Assembly (NCBI GenBank): GCA_018224455.1
Contig: JAGTUY010000400.1
Location: 1-6,069, forward strand
Direction: 5' to 3'
Origin: Desulfosarcina sp.
GTDB taxonomy: Bacteria > Desulfobacterota > Desulfobacteria > Desulfobacterales > Desulfosarcinaceae
Length of the DNA stretch: 6,069 nucleotides
Part shown: positions 5,998-6,069 of the stretch, piece by piece
How positions within the stretch are numbered: the first letter of the stretch is position 1
Layout: each line of letters opens with the position of its first letter
The notes under the pieces: generated by a model
Seen by the model: only the letters and a program-made list of their open reading frames with translations
Told to the model about the DNA's origin: nothing
Database searches by the model: none
Translations under genes and position numbers: made by a program

Positions 5998-6016
5998 ACC
6001 GTGATAGCGAGCGCAT

Positions 6017-6038
6017 TCCCCGCGGCTTGCAGCGGGGA
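6017..6038. repeat. GC-rich palindrome, REP-like
   Basis: TCCCCGC (6017-6023) pairs with GCGGGGA (6032-6038) around the loop GGCTTGCA, 19 bases after the DAHP synthase stop. No T-tract follows (GGGTTCAATCC instead), so it is not a classic rho-independent terminator. A one-base change would extend the stem to CCCCGCAGC/GCTGCGGGG, a form I associate with dispersed REP-type palindromes. It may still stall transcription or protect the 3' end of the mRNA. Confidence 0.5.
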
Positions 6039-6069
6039 GGGTTCAATCCAATCATGGCCTGGCAACAAA

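Noticed and set aside
6054..6069. Possible start of a new gene (ATG at 6054)
   Set aside because: Only five codons are visible, and the purine-rich GGGAGG lies too far upstream to be a convincing ribosome-binding site.

Overview
The window looks like chromosomal DNA of a Gram-negative, probably anaerobic bacterium. The best guess is a sulfate-reducer-like member of Desulfobacterota (former Deltaproteobacteria, Desulfosarcina/Desulfococcus type). This is inferred from the protein set (iron-sulfur QueH rather than cobalamin QueG, an M48-TPR membrane protease, an AroF/G/H-type DAHP synthase) and the moderately high GC. No marker gene settles the taxonomy.

Layout. Positions 1-182 hold no gene. 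They contain a compact hairpin-forming element bounded by a perfect 16-bp inverted repeat (23-38 and 152-167). A tightly packed minus-strand operon follows, read from 3925 down to 183: a Maf/YhdE-type nucleotide pyrophosphatase (maf), a YggS/PLPBP pyridoxal-phosphate homeostasis protein starting with GTG, epoxyqueuosine reductase QueH, and a multi-pass M48 zinc metallopeptidase with C-terminal TPR repeats. The first two junctions are 4-base stop/start overlaps (GTGA and ATGA). The last is a 22-base gap. Co-transcription and translational coupling are therefore likely.

Divergent from maf, after only 22 bases, lies a plus-strand gene for a 235-residue protein with an N-terminal Rossmann (TrkA-N/RCK-like) nucleotide-binding motif and a cysteine-rich C-terminal half. 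I do not recognise it as any characterised enzyme. After it come a candidate promoter, tRNA-Leu(UAA) with encoded CCA, a rho-independent terminator, and a complete DAHP synthase gene (first step of the shikimate pathway) with all expected metal ligands. The last 70 bases hold a GC-rich palindrome resembling a REP-type repeat.

How the genes fit together. The minus-strand operon is a housekeeping/quality-control set: removal of non-canonical nucleotides, PLP buffering, the last step of queuosine tRNA modification, and membrane protein proteolysis. No shared pathway can be shown. The plus-strand tRNA and aromatic amino-acid gene are probably independent units. I see no CRISPR array, phage, toxin-antitoxin or defence system. 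The least explained items are the cysteine-rich Rossmann protein and the two hairpin repeats near the window ends.
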